Notes: a model not told the origin generated them from the sequence alone. A stretch of 64,000 nt of DNA from Pseudomonas sp. StFLB209 (GCF_000829415.1 NZ_AP014637.1:310001-374000), one strand, 5' to 3'; shown: positions 1 through 9,029, counted from the stretch's first letter. Numbers and translations are program-made.

Positions 1-1000
1 CGGCCATCAGCGCCATCACCGCGTTGGACGGCAAGCCCATGACCAGCATCGGGATGAATGAGGTCTGCGCCCCGGCGTTGTTGGCCGACTCCGGACCCGC
101 GACACCTTCGATGGCGCCCTGGCCGAAGCGCGCAGGGTCCTTGGCCAGACGTTTTTCGAGCATGTACGAGGCAAACGAGCCGAGCATCGCCCCGCCACCC
201 GGCAGTACGCCCAACAGCGAACCCAGGCCGGTGCCGCGCAGAATCGGCTTCCAGGCGCGGCGGTAGTCATCGCGGCTGGGCAACAGGCGTCCGACCGGGG
301 CGATCTGGCTTTTGCCGCTGTGGTCACGCTCCAGGTTGGCGATGATTTCGGCGATGCCGAAGATGCCCATGGAGATCACCACAAAGCTGATGCCGTCACT
401 CAGTTGCGGCAGGCCGAAGGTGAAGCGCTCGGCCCCGGAGTTGACGTCAGTGCCCACCATGCCCAGCAACAGACCGAGGACGGTCATCGCCAGTGCCCGC
501 AGCACGTCGCCCTGGGCCAGCACGATGGCCGCCACCAGGCCCAGCAGCATCAGCGAGAAGTAATCGGCCGGGCCGAATTTGAGCGCGAACTCCGCCAGCG
601 GTGCCGCCGCGGCGGCCAGCAGCAGGATCGCCAGGCTGCCGGCAATGAACGAGCCGATCGCCGCGATGGCCAGCGCCGCCCCTGCCCGGCCCTTGCGCGC
701 CATGGCATGACCGTCGATGCAGGTCACCACCGAGGACGACTCGCCCGGCAAGTTGACCAGAATCGCGGTGGTCGAACCGCCGTACTGCGCGCCGTAGTAG
801 ATGCCCGAGAGCATGATCAACGCCGCCGAAGGTGTCAGGCCATAAGTGATCGGCAACAGCATGGCGATGGTCGCCACCGGCCCCAGCCCTGGCAACACGC
901 CAATCAGGGTGCCGAGGGTTACGCCCAGCAGGCAGTAGAGCAAATTGTTGACGGTAAAGGCTGCGTCCAGGCCGAGACTCAGGTGGGCGAGCAGTTCCAT
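1..1000 (-). CDS. tctA: TctA-family tripartite transporter permease (3' end outside window)
   Basis: Large membrane subunit of a tripartite tricarboxylate transporter. The frame opens at an ATG ending at 1000 (MELLAHLSLGLDAAFTVNNL) and runs off the left edge, so about 333 of the usual ~500 codons are visible. The protein is strongly hydrophobic and carries the TctA glycine-rich segments GTLIGVLPGLGPVATIAMLL and YGGSTTAILVNLPGE, which are hallmarks of the family. It lies 9 bp downstream of tctB. The binding protein just upstream is of the ABC sulfonate type rather than the TctC type normally partnering TctA, so the substrate is unclear. Confidence 0.9.
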   Translation of the reverse strand, partial: MELLAHLSLGLDAAFTVNNLLYCLLGVTLGTLIGVLPGLGPVATIAMLLPITYGLTPSAALIMLSGIYYGAQYGGSTTAILVNLPGESSSVVTCIDGHAMARKGRAGAALAIAAIGSFIAGSLAILLLAAAAAPLAEFALKFGPADYFSLMLLGLVAAIVLAQGDVLRALAMTVLGLLLGMVGTDVNSGAERFTFGLPQLSDGISFVVISMGIFGIAEIIANLERDHSGKSQIAPVGRLLPSRDDYRRAWKPILRGTGLGSLLGVLPGGGAMLGSFASYMLEKRLAKDPARFGQGAIEGVAGPESANNAGAQTSFIPMLVMGLPSNAVMALMA

Positions 1001-1009
1001 GGGGCTTCC

Positions 1010-1477
1010 TCAGACCGGCAGTACAGGCAGATTCAGGCCCAGTGCCCACGTGAACACCAGGGCACTGAAGCCGCCCAGCACACTGCCCAGCACGGTCAGT
1101 TCCTTGAAACTGGGTTTGCGCCGCGCCAGCCCGCTGAGCAGGGTCATGACCAACGTCGCCAGGGCCAGCCCCAGACTGGGCAGCAACAGCGCGAAAGCCA
1201 CCACACTGCCGATGATCGATAACCCCGCACGCACGCTGAACAGCCCGCCCAGGCCGACCTGCTCACTGGAAAACGCCAGCCCGCGCAACAGGATCAACAC
1301 CCCCAGCGCACTGAGCACAGTACCAATCAGCAACGGAAAGTAGCCGGCGCCCATGCGCATTGTCGTACCCACGCTGTAGCCCCCGGCCAGGCTCAGGGCG
1401 ACGCCGCCGAAGCCGAGAAACAATAGCCCGGCGCACACGTCACGGGCATCGCTGACCCGCGCCGGCCAGCGTTTCAT
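1010..1477 (-). CDS. tctB: TctB-family small permease subunit
   Basis: A 155-residue protein with four predicted membrane helices: CAGLLFLGFGGVALSLAGG, YFPLLIGTVLSALGVLILL, GLSIIGSVVAFALLLPSLG and a C-terminal GSVLGGFSALVFTWALG. This matches the TctB small subunit in size and layout, including the conserved MGAGYFP segment between helices 1 and 2. TctB pairs with TctA to form the membrane part of the transporter. The start codon overlaps the stop of the upstream binding-protein gene by 4 bp (ATGA), which points to translational coupling within one operon with tctA. Confidence 0.88.
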   Translation of the reverse strand: MKRWPARVSDARDVCAGLLFLGFGGVALSLAGGYSVGTTMRMGAGYFPLLIGTVLSALGVLILLRGLAFSSEQVGLGGLFSVRAGLSIIGSVVAFALLLPSLGLALATLVMTLLSGLARRKPSFKELTVLGSVLGGFSALVFTWALGLNLPVLPV

Positions 1478-2448
1478 GGCGTGGTCCTGGCACTGGCGGT
1501 CGCAGCCGCGACGCCCGGTTGCAGTGCCGCCGAGAACGACAGGTCGAACAGGCTGGCGGCCGGATAGGACTTGATCAGGCCCAGCCCGCTGAAAAACTCG
1601 ATGGTCTGCTGCGCACCGGCAATCACCTGCTCGTTGAGCGGCCCAAGATCGGTTTTGGCCCGGACAAACCAGACCCGTGCAATGTCAGCGTCGGCGCGGG
1701 TACGCTTCGCCCAACTGTCGGCATACTGCTCACTGTGGGCCTGATCGCGCTGAGCCCAGTCACGGGCCTTTTTCAGGCGCTGCAGAAAATCTTCGATGGC
1801 CGCGCGCTTCTCGGCGATGGCCTTGTCGTTGGCCACCACGAAGCTTTGTGCCGGGATCAGGTCCTTGGCCGTGGCCAGTACCCGCGCACCCTGGCGCTCT
1901 TGCTGGGTGACATAGGGCTCCCAGGTGGCAATCACGTCCACCGAGCCGCCGTCCAGGGCATGTGAGGCATCCAGTGCGCTGAGGTAGCGCAGCTCCAGCG
2001 CATCACGCGGGACACCGGCCTTGTCCAGCGCGGTGAGCAGCAACTGCTGGCTCCAGGAACCTTTCCAGATCGCGGCCCGCTTGCCGCGCAGGTCGTCCAG
2101 AGTCTTGATGGGCGAGTCCTTGCGGACCAGGATCGCCACCCCGTCAAGGTTCTGCCGGCTGACGGCAATCACCTTGATCGGCGCGCCCAGCGCCCCGAGA
2201 AACAAAGGCGGTGCGTCACCCAGCAAGCCGATGTCCAGGCTGCCGACGTTGAGCGCTTCGGCCACTGGCGAACCGGCAGTGAACTGCTTCCATTCCAAGG
2301 TGTAAGGCAAATCGTCGAGAACGTTGGCGGCTTCCATCACCGCCTGGGCGTTGTAACTCTGGTCACCGACGTTCAAGGTCAACGCCGAGGCGCTCAAACT
2401 CAGGGCCGCAGCCAGCAGGCCGACGGCCAGTTTCAGGGGTTTACGCAC
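1474..2448 (-). CDS. SsuA/NMT1-like periplasmic sulfonate-type binding protein
   Basis: A 324-residue secreted binding protein of the aliphatic sulfonate/nitrate/taurine class. The GTG start at 2448 is chosen because GGAG lies 7 nt upstream; a longer TTG-initiated frame has no such site. A signal peptide (RKPLKLAVGLLAAALSLSASA) precedes the mature protein. Family features are GSPVAEALNVGSLDIGLLGD near residues 55-75, VRKDSPIKTLDDLRGKR, and DVIATWEPY. Such proteins normally feed SsuBC-type ABC permeases, but no ABC subunits are present and the gene overlaps tctB by 4 bp. Either it has been recruited to a TctAB permease or its ABC partners lie elsewhere. Confidence 0.85.
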   Translation of the reverse strand: MRKPLKLAVGLLAAALSLSASALTLNVGDQSYNAQAVMEAANVLDDLPYTLEWKQFTAGSPVAEALNVGSLDIGLLGDAPPLFLGALGAPIKVIAVSRQNLDGVAILVRKDSPIKTLDDLRGKRAAIWKGSWSQQLLLTALDKAGVPRDALELRYLSALDASHALDGGSVDVIATWEPYVTQQERQGARVLATAKDLIPAQSFVVANDKAIAEKRAAIEDFLQRLKKARDWAQRDQAHSEQYADSWAKRTRADADIARVWFVRAKTDLGPLNEQVIAGAQQTIEFFSGLGLIKSYPAASLFDLSFSAALQPGVAAATASARTTP

Positions 2449-2553
2449 GGTAGTCTCCAGGACCGGTTGCACAGGCAACGGCCAGCAAGGTGAGGAGCCC
2501 GATCCGCACGTGCGGTCTCGTGACAGCCTGAGTCGATTCAGAATGAGGAGGGT

Positions 2554-3624
2554 TCAGCCCTGACGGGCAGCGATTTTGGCGCGGGTCAACGGGATCAACT
2601 CACGGCCATAGTCTTTGGCGTCTTCGATGGGGTCGAAGCCGCGAATCAGAAAGGTGGTCACGCCCAGCTCGTAATAAGCCAGCAACGCATCGGCCACTTG
2701 TTCGGGAGTGCCGACCAGGGCGGTGGAGTTATGCCCGCCACCCACCAGCCTGGCGATACCGGTCCACAGCCGCTCATCCACGCGCTCACCTTTGGCCACG
2801 GTATCAAGCAGGCGCTGGGCACCCACACTCTGCGGTTTGTTGGCGATCACTTGGCCTGCCTGTTCGATGCGCTGGCGGGCGGCAGTGAGAATCTGGTCGG
2901 CCTTGGCCCAGGCGGCGTCTTCGGTAGCCGCGATGATCGGCCGGAACGACACACTGAACTGCACCTCACGACCGTTGCGGGCGGCCTCGGCACGCACCTG
3001 CTCGATGGTCTCACGGGTCTGCTCCAGCGACTCGCCCCACAACGCGAAGACATCGGCGTGCTTGCCGGCCACTTGCAGGGCGGCCTGTGACGAACCACCG
3101 AAGTACACCGGCAAGTGCGGTTTCTGCAGCGGCTTGATGGCCGAGAAGGCGGCCTCGGCCTGATAGAACGTGCCCTGATGATCGAAGGGCTGCTCTTCGG
3201 TCCAGACCCGGCGTACCACCTCCAGAAACTCGTCGCTGCGCGCATAGCGCTGGTCGTGATCCTGATAGTCGCCATCCTTGCGCTGCTCGGCATCGCTGCC
3301 ACCGCTGATGATATGCACGGCCAGACGACCATCAAGCAGATGATCCAGCGTGGCGAGCTTGCGGGCGGCCACTGTCGGCGCAACGAAACCGGGACGGTGA
3401 GCCAGCAGGAATTTGATCTTCGAAGTGACCTGGCCGGCCAGCGCAGTGACCAGAAAACCGTCAGGCTGATCGGACCAGTAGCCGACCAGAATCCGGTCGA
3501 AACCGGCCTCTTCGTGGGCACGGGCGAAGTCGGTGATCACGTGTTTATCGAAGATCGGCCCCGTCGGTGCCAGGGTCTCGGAAGTCAGGCGATGGCCGAG
3601 CATGCCGATGAATTGAACGCTCAT
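2554..3624 (-). CDS. LLM-class FMN-dependent monooxygenase, alkanesulfonate (SsuD/SfnG) type
   Basis: A 356-residue flavin-dependent oxidoreductase of the bacterial luciferase superfamily. The start MSVQFIGMLGHRL at 3624 has AAGGAG 8 nt upstream; the longer frame to 3738 runs into AT-rich leader and is rejected. SsuD-type landmarks are FDRILVGYWSDQPDGF, KFLLAHRPGFVAPTVAARK, DGRLAVHIISGG and the C-terminal TFLIRGFDP. With reduced FMN such enzymes cleave C-S bonds of alkanesulfonates or dimethylsulfone, releasing sulfite. Its position upstream of a sulfonate-type binding protein on the same strand suggests organosulfur scavenging. The exact substrate cannot be read from the sequence. Confidence 0.85.
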   Translation of the reverse strand: MSVQFIGMLGHRLTSETLAPTGPIFDKHVITDFARAHEEAGFDRILVGYWSDQPDGFLVTALAGQVTSKIKFLLAHRPGFVAPTVAARKLATLDHLLDGRLAVHIISGGSDAEQRKDGDYQDHDQRYARSDEFLEVVRRVWTEEQPFDHQGTFYQAEAAFSAIKPLQKPHLPVYFGGSSQAALQVAGKHADVFALWGESLEQTRETIEQVRAEAARNGREVQFSVSFRPIIAATEDAAWAKADQILTAARQRIEQAGQVIANKPQSVGAQRLLDTVAKGERVDERLWTGIARLVGGGHNSTALVGTPEQVADALLAYYELGVTTFLIRGFDPIEDAKDYGRELIPLTRAKIAARQG

Positions 3625-4053
3625 AGGGGTCTCCTTGATAGCGAACCTTGATTTAGCGGTTATAAATTTAATCCCGCTAAAAACCTTTTCGCATAAGCTA
3701 TCGAGAACCTTGCCCCTTGTGAAATGCATTTTTGTCATATCCTAATATGAAAAAGATGCAAAATAATTTTGATATAAGACAGCCCTTCACAGGTGTGTGT
3801 GTTGCATGAAGGCAGCCTCTTCACGACCAAGGTCGTGCCCACCGTATTTCAAGACAGAATCGGGGTGGGAACGACCTTGGTCGTGAAGAGGCCGGTAAAG
3901 TCACAGCATCTGCTGCGCCTGTGCAGCAATCTTCGTCGGCAACCAAAGCACCGGCCGGCCTCTCCCATCGGGTATACGGCGTGAATCCGATCATTGCTCA
4001 GGCGTATGGCTTGATCAGGAGCAGCCTGGGGTTATAGATGCAGCCGCAGCCGG
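3625..4053. other. 429-bp intergenic region with AT-rich promoter and REP pair
   Basis: The half next to the monooxygenase (about 3640-3780) is markedly AT-rich, with several TATAAAT/TAATATG-like hexamers on the minus strand. It should carry the promoter of the sulfur cluster. The rest holds the REP pair described separately. A 63-codon frame across the REP pair is not considered a gene. Confidence 0.6.
3815..3892. repeat. REP pair (BIME) with perfect 22-bp arms
   Basis: Positions 3815-3836 and 3871-3892 are perfect 22-bp inverted copies separated by 34 bp. Each arm also contains its own small palindrome, ACGACC-AA-GGTCGT. The right arm and the following ~27 bases (GGCCGGTAAAG.CACA.CAT.TGCTG) closely match the REP pair at 11602-11691, with about 10 differences over 51 bases, so both belong to one Pseudomonas REP family. 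It lies between two minus-strand transcription units and may act as a transcript end. Confidence 0.85.
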
Positions 4054-4551
4054 CTAGTTGACTGGCGGGTTGAGCCGCGTATCCAGGGCAAAGCGTTCCT
4101 GACTGAGCTCTTCGAACAGGCCGTCGGCGGTCAGCGGGTTGATCAGCACGTTCCAGCTGTAACGTGATACCGCCGAGGGGATGAGGATCAAGGGGTGCTG
4201 CGCCAGCAGAAGGTCGCCGTACTGCTGCTGACCGCGACCGGGCGAACCGGGAACCAGCCAGTTGGGGTTGGGCACCTCATGGGGCAAGACCCGATGCACC
4301 CGCTCAGGCTTCAGCACCCGGGCGCAGGTCAGCACATGCGCCATTGTGTCGAGCGTCTGAAAGCCCTTGTGCACCGCGACTTCAAGAATTGCAGTGGCCG
4401 GGTCGGCACTGCAATACACCGTTTTGATCCCCCTGGAGTTCCAGCGCCCACCGGCCATTTCGGCACCGATCCCTGAGGCCCAACTGCTGGCATGCCTGGC
4501 CTGATCAAGACGCCACAGGTACAGCTCACGGCTACCTGGCGCCACCAGCAT
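4054..4551 (-). CDS. RES-domain toxin (NAD-degrading) of a type II TA pair
   Basis: A 165-residue RES-domain protein. RES toxins (MbcT, PP_2433-type) deplete NAD+ by phosphorolysis or hydrolysis. Conserved polar residues are visible in order: Arg in LYLWRLDQ, GGRWNSRG, Tyr in TVYCSAD, Glu in AILEVAVH, and Ser in SAVSRYSWNVLINP. The C-terminal tail FALDTRLNPP is typical. The start overlaps the antitoxin stop by one base (TGATG), giving the usual antitoxin-first operon. Intact length and residues suggest a functional toxin. Confidence 0.92.
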   Translation of the reverse strand: MLVAPGSRELYLWRLDQARHASSWASGIGAEMAGGRWNSRGIKTVYCSADPATAILEVAVHKGFQTLDTMAHVLTCARVLKPERVHRVLPHEVPNPNWLVPGSPGRGQQQYGDLLLAQHPLILIPSAVSRYSWNVLINPLTADGLFEELSQERFALDTRLNPPVN

Positions 4552-5024
4552 CAGGAGTACACCCCGTAATCCATGCGGGTGAGGAAGTCTTCAACCAGCT
4601 CAAAGCCCATCTGGGTGGTCAGCAGCTCCAGCGGCACCCTGCCCTCCAGCCCCATGGCCGGCGTGGTCATCCAGTTCAACGCGCGCTTGCGCTCACCCAG
4701 CACCTCTTCGGCGCGGCTCAGCACACTGGCTAACCGCCAGGCGCCGTTGGTCTGTTCAGCCGTCAAAGGTTCAGGATTCTTGATTCGCCGCTGCAGAGTG
4801 CGGTCAGACAGACCAATGATGCGTGAGAACACCTGATGATCACGAAACTCGCTGCACGATTGTACGAAGGCGATGACCCGCTCTGACGGAAAGCCCTTTT
4901 CCATCAGCGAATGCAGCTCGAAAGCGTCGTTGATCGGCGGCTTGAGGTTGTCGCCGAACAACAACAACAGCGGCCTTGCCGGATCGTGGGGCACACAATA
5001 GGTGGCGCGATTTTCTGAAATCAT
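4551..5024 (-). CDS. Xre/MbcA/ParS-type antitoxin of the RES toxin
   Basis: A 157-residue antitoxin. The start MISENRATYC at 5024 is chosen because AGAGGAG lies just upstream and the operator lies immediately beyond; the longer frame to 5141 would read through that operator. The N-terminal half has an HTH-like region, VFSRIIGLSDRTLQRRIKN. The C-terminal half is the DUF2384 toxin-binding domain, with RAEEVLGERKRALNWMTTPAMGLEGRVPLELL, written here only as its positions around residues 105-135, ending in MDYGVYS. Such antitoxins repress their own promoter and occlude the RES active site. Confidence 0.9.
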   Translation of the reverse strand: MISENRATYCVPHDPARPLLLLFGDNLKPPINDAFELHSLMEKGFPSERVIAFVQSCSEFRDHQVFSRIIGLSDRTLQRRIKNPEPLTAEQTNGAWRLASVLSRAEEVLGERKRALNWMTTPAMGLEGRVPLELLTTQMGFELVEDFLTRMDYGVYS

Positions 5025-5038
5025 GACGGTCACTCCTC

Positions 5039-5072
5039 TTGCCATATGGCAAAAATATAACGCCATATGACA
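5039..5072 (-). promoter_or_regulatory. Palindromic operator pair over the TA promoter
   Basis: TTGCCATATGGCAA at 5039-5052 is a perfect 14-bp palindrome. A second, degenerate copy, CGCCATATGACA (5061-5072), repeats its core exactly 21 bp away, two helical turns, so two dimers could bind on one DNA face. Between them lies TATATT on the minus strand (about 5054-5059), a plausible -10 box. Binding here would block transcription of the antitoxin-toxin operon, as expected for autorepression. Confidence 0.75.
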
Positions 5073-5173
5073 CAGAAAATCCAATCCACCTGATGACAGG
5101 TCGTCCAGTACGAAACCAGAGCATCCGCCTCGGCCGGGCACCTGCCAGAACTGGCAGGGCCTGGCCGCAAGGC

Positions 5174-6448
5174 TCAGAAGATATTGAGCGGGTATTCGAT
5201 GAACGCACGCACCTCGTTGCCGTCATCCATGTAGCCGGCCGGGCGCATGTTATTGGAGGTGCGCAGCCAGGAGGTGCGCAGGCGCACTTTCAGATCCTTG
5301 GCCGCGCCGTTCTGCACCACGTACTGGAACTGATTGAAGATCTCATGCTCACGCCCTTCGCCCTGGCCGGTGCGTATGTTGTCGCCACGCACATAAGCCA
5401 CGCGCCAGGTCAGGCCGGGCACGCCCAGAGCGGCGAAATCCAGTCCGTAGCCCAGTTGCCAGGAGCGCTCGTCTTCAGCATTGAAGTCCGACCAGTAGGA
5501 GTTGGCCAGAAACACCGTCGAGCCACCGTCGCCTACCCCACCGCCGCTGCCGTACCAGCCATATTGATAACCGGTGTCGCCGGAGCTGCGCTGGTGGGCG
5601 ATGGTTACCGAATGCGGACCAAAGGCATAGGTTGCCGCCAGGCTCCAGATCTTGTTATCGCGGCCGGTGGCCAGGCTGTTGGCAAACTCGCGATCGAGCG
5701 TGGAACGATAGCCATTGAAGTCGAAGGTCAGCGACTGATCGCTGTGCAACGGCAAGCTGTAGGTCGCGCCCAGGTATTGCTTGGCGATGCGGTCCTCGAC
5801 ATCGGAAGCATAAAATGACGCACTCAGTTGTGGCGTGAACTGATAACGCGCGCCCCACAAGCGGATCGACGTCATGTCACCACTGTCACGGCCTTGCGCG
5901 CCTTTGCGAGCCTCGGCATGAAACTGCGCCGCAGTGAGCTCCAGGCCTTCGATTTCATTGGAGACCAGCATCGAACCGGTAAAACTCTCCGGCAGCAGAC
6001 GTGAGTCGTCGTGATTGAGCACTGGCAGGGTCGGCATCATGTCGCCGTATTTGAGCACGGTGTTGGACACCCGCAGTTTGATCGCACCGCCGGCGCGGGC
6101 CAGGTCGTCGGCAGCCGCGCCCGAGTCACCCCGCTTGAAGAACTCGATCCCCGGCGCACCGCTGCGGCCCTTGCCACCATCCAGACGCACGGCATACATG
6201 GCAAAGGCATCCACACCCACACCCACCGTGCCCTGGGTAAATCCGGAACTGAACTTGCCGATGAAGCCCTGGCCCCATTCGGCTTTATCCTGCGCGCCGT
6301 GTTTGTAATCGCGGCTGATATAAGCATTGCGCATCAATACATTCAGATGAGCATCTTCGACAAAACCGGCTGACGCTGATTGTGCTGCGGCCCATACCGG
6401 AGCCGCGCCTAAAACACCCGCAGCCGCCATAAACAGACGAACGTACAT
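5174..6448 (-). CDS. OprD-family outer-membrane porin
   Basis: A 424-residue outer-membrane porin. The start is placed at ATG 6448 (MYVRLFMAAAGVLGAAPVWA) because GGAG lies 8 nt upstream; a GTG three codons earlier would overlap that site. After the signal peptide, OprD features follow: GFVEDAHLNVLMRNAYISRD, the GFTQGTVGVGVDAFAMY strand, LKYGDMMPTLPVL, and a C-terminal strand ending in Phe (AFIEYPLNIF) for Bam recognition. OprD porins pass amino acids or carboxylates. The downstream position relative to an amino acid permease and the kynurenine genes suggests uptake of tryptophan or its metabolites; this is inferred from context only. Confidence 0.9.
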   Translation of the reverse strand: MYVRLFMAAAGVLGAAPVWAAAQSASAGFVEDAHLNVLMRNAYISRDYKHGAQDKAEWGQGFIGKFSSGFTQGTVGVGVDAFAMYAVRLDGGKGRSGAPGIEFFKRGDSGAAADDLARAGGAIKLRVSNTVLKYGDMMPTLPVLNHDDSRLLPESFTGSMLVSNEIEGLELTAAQFHAEARKGAQGRDSGDMTSIRLWGARYQFTPQLSASFYASDVEDRIAKQYLGATYSLPLHSDQSLTFDFNGYRSTLDREFANSLATGRDNKIWSLAATYAFGPHSVTIAHQRSSGDTGYQYGWYGSGGGVGDGGSTVFLANSYWSDFNAEDERSWQLGYGLDFAALGVPGLTWRVAYVRGDNIRTGQGEGREHEIFNQFQYVVQNGAAKDLKVRLRTSWLRTSNNMRPAGYMDDGNEVRAFIEYPLNIF

Positions 6449-6500
6449 ATCACTCACTCCATGAAAAACAGGATTACAACCTGACTTGGTTACTTGCCAG

Positions 6501-7919
6501 TCATGGCTTCTGAGAGGTAAAAGCCGGGCTTTGAAGTTCGCTCATTGGCGGCTTTGCGAATTTGAAGGCGACCCACAACAGCACGACCCACACCGGGATC
6601 ATGAACACCGAAATACGGATGCCAGGAATCATCAGCAAGACCACCAGGATCATCGCCATGAAGGCCAGGCAGAGGATGTTGCCGAACGGAAACCACAGCG
6701 CCCGGAAATGCAGGGCTTCACCTTTAATCCGCATGGCCCGGCGAAAGCGCATGTGGGTCAGGGTAATCATTACCCAGTTGATCAACAGCGCCGCCACCGC
6801 CAGCGTCATCATCAACTCGAAGGCATTGCCCGGCACCAGGTAGTTAATCAACAGGCACACGCCGGTGACCGCCGCAGAGGCCAGTACCGCCGCCACAGGA
6901 ATGCCGCGACGGTTGACGCGCAGGAAGACTTTCGGCGCGTTGCCTTGTTCGGCCAGGCCGAACAGCATGCGGCTCATGCAGTAGGCGCCGCCGTTGTAAA
7001 CCGACAACGCGGCGGTGAGGATCACGAAGTTGAGCACATGGGCCGCGACATCGCTGCCAATCAGCGAAAAGATCTTCACGAACGGGCTGGCGCCGTAAGC
7101 GTCCTGGCTGGACGACAGGCTGACCAGCAGCTGATCCCACGGATACAACGCCAACAGCAGGGTCAGGGCACCGACATAGAAAATGATGATGCGCCACACC
7201 ACCTGGTTGATCGCCTTGGGGATCACCCGGCGCGGGTTGTCCGACTCGGCCGCGGTGATGCCGATCATTTCCATGCCGCCAAAAGCAAACAGGATAAAGC
7301 CCATGGCCATCAGCATGCCGGTGAACCCGTTGGGGAAGAACCCGCCGTGCTCCCACAGATTGCTCACCGACGCCTGCGGCCCGCCATTGCCGCTGACCAG
7401 CAGGTAACTGGCGAGCAGGATCATGCCGATGATGGCGGCGACTTTAACGATCGCGAACCAGAATTCGGTCTCGCCAAAGGCTTTGACGCTACTCAGGTTA
7501 ATCACATTGACCAGCACGAAGAACAGCGCAGCGCTGACCCAGATCGGCACTTCCGGCCACCAGAACTGCACGTACTTACCGACAGCAGTCAATTCGGCCA
7601 TGCACACCAGGGCGTACATGATCCAGTAGTTCCAGCCGGAGAGAAAACCGGCGAAGCGCCCCCAATAACGGGTGGCGAAATGGCCGAACGAGCCGGCTAC
7701 CGGCTCTTGAACCACCATTTCACCCAATTGGCGCATGATCAGAAAGGCAATGAACCCGGCAATCGCGTAGCCAAGAATCATTGAGGGACCGGCGGTTTTC
7801 AATACCCCGGCGGTGCCCAGAAACAGGCCCGTGCCAATCGCCCCGCCCAGAGCAATAAGCTGGATATGCCGACTGCTTAGACCACGCTGTAGGGTGGTCG
7901 TATTTTGTTCGATACTCAT
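6501..7919 (-). CDS. APC-superfamily amino acid permease
   Basis: A 472-residue inner-membrane amino acid transporter of the AAT family. The start MSIEQNTTTLQRGLSSRHIQ (7919) has GAGGT 8 nt upstream. The family signature LIALGGAIGTGLFLGTAGVL is near the N-terminus, followed by about 12 hydrophobic helices and the loop ESDNPRRVIPKAI. Proteins of this kind transport aromatic amino acids, proline or GABA. Its place between an OprD porin and kynA suggests tryptophan or kynurenine uptake. About 245 bp separate it from kynA, so it may have its own promoter. Confidence 0.9.
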   Translation of the reverse strand: MSIEQNTTTLQRGLSSRHIQLIALGGAIGTGLFLGTAGVLKTAGPSMILGYAIAGFIAFLIMRQLGEMVVQEPVAGSFGHFATRYWGRFAGFLSGWNYWIMYALVCMAELTAVGKYVQFWWPEVPIWVSAALFFVLVNVINLSSVKAFGETEFWFAIVKVAAIIGMILLASYLLVSGNGGPQASVSNLWEHGGFFPNGFTGMLMAMGFILFAFGGMEMIGITAAESDNPRRVIPKAINQVVWRIIIFYVGALTLLLALYPWDQLLVSLSSSQDAYGASPFVKIFSLIGSDVAAHVLNFVILTAALSVYNGGAYCMSRMLFGLAEQGNAPKVFLRVNRRGIPVAAVLASAAVTGVCLLINYLVPGNAFELMMTLAVAALLINWVMITLTHMRFRRAMRIKGEALHFRALWFPFGNILCLAFMAMILVVLLMIPGIRISVFMIPVWVVLLWVAFKFAKPPMSELQSPAFTSQKP

Positions 7920-8164
7920 GTATGCAACCTCGATAAGGCCGGCATGCCACGCGCCCGTGCACGCAATAACGTCGCGCAGGGCAATACGGATGCAGGTCAT
8001 GGAAGAGCAGCAATAAACTGTGCGTTTTTTGGTTTTATTACGGGCAGTCGGTACGTCGAGTACGATCAGAGAGGTTCATGGCTTACCTTATTATTATTGG
8101 ATGTTTTTTTGTTCTAATGACACGCAGTACAACATGGCGCATCGCAGTCGATGCGCCAGACTCG

Positions 8165-9019
8165 TTACAAGGTGGAACGCAAACTCCAGAGCTCCGGGAA
8201 CAGTTCGGTGTCGAGCATCTTGCGTAGGTAACCCACGCCCTCGGTGCCGCCCGAGCCTTTCTTGAAACCGATGATCCGCTCGACGGTGGTCACATGGCGG
8301 AAACGCCACTGACGGAAAGAGTCTTCCAGGTCGATGAACTTCTCGGCCAACTGGTACAAATCCCAGTACTGGTGCGGGTGCTGATAGACCACCTTCCACG
8401 CCGCTTCGACCGATTCGTTATGGATCGTGCGGGTTGGCGCCACCTCTTGCAGGCGTTGTGCATCGACGTCCAGGCCGGCCTTGGCCAGCAGGCGAATGGC
8501 TTCGTCGTACAGCGACGGCTCGGCGAGGGTTTTCTGCAATTCGGCCAGCAACTCCGGGCGATGAGCGTGAGGCTCCAGCAGCGGCACGCTTTTGTTGCCC
8601 AGAATGAATTCGATCTCGCGGTACTGGAACGACTGAAAGCCCGATGACTGGCCCAGCGACGGGCGAAACGCCACGTACTCGCTGGGGGTCATGGTCGCCA
8701 GTACGGCCCAGGCATGCACCAACTGATCGAAGATCCGCGAAACCCTGGCGAACATCTTGAACGCCGGCGGCAGATCCCCTTGCTTGAGCTGTTCACGGGC
8801 CGCACGCAGCTCATGGAGCATCAGCTTCATCCACAGCTCCGAAGTCTGGTGCTGAATGATGAACAGCAGCTCGTTGTGGTCAGTGGACAACGGATGCTGG
8901 GCGCTGAGAATACGCTTGAGGTCCAGGTAGTCGCCGTAGGTCATGTCATTGCTGAAATCCAGCTTGGCATCATGCCATTGCTGGGCAGCATTACCTTGGG
9001 AGAACGGGCATTGGCTCAT
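8165..9019 (-). CDS. kynA: Tryptophan 2,3-dioxygenase
   Basis: Haem enzyme that opens the indole ring of L-tryptophan with O2 to give N-formylkynurenine, the first step of kynurenine catabolism. At 284 residues it has normal bacterial length. Substrate and haem-pocket motifs are visible: [44 protein letters not shown], and the haem-ligand region [18 protein letters not shown] followed by [11 protein letters not shown]. It starts 10 bp after kynU and has GGAG just upstream, so kynB-kynU-kynA is one operon. Confidence 0.97.
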   Translation of the reverse strand: MSQCPFSQGNAAQQWHDAKLDFSNDMTYGDYLDLKRILSAQHPLSTDHNELLFIIQHQTSELWMKLMLHELRAAREQLKQGDLPPAFKMFARVSRIFDQLVHAWAVLATMTPSEYVAFRPSLGQSSGFQSFQYREIEFILGNKSVPLLEPHAHRPELLAELQKTLAEPSLYDEAIRLLAKAGLDVDAQRLQEVAPTRTIHNESVEAAWKVVYQHPHQYWDLYQLAEKFIDLEDSFRQWRFRHVTTVERIIGFKKGSGGTEGVGYLRKMLDTELFPELWSLRSTL

Positions 9020-9029
9020 GGAAATCTCC

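Noticed and set aside
320..1222. 300-codon frame opposite tctA/tctB
   Set aside because: Gln/His/Arg-rich antisense shadow of high-GC coding DNA; the minus-strand TctA and TctB frames have clear family motifs.
3793..3984. 63-codon plus-strand frame
   Set aside because: It consists largely of the REP pair and shows no ribosome site or protein-like composition.
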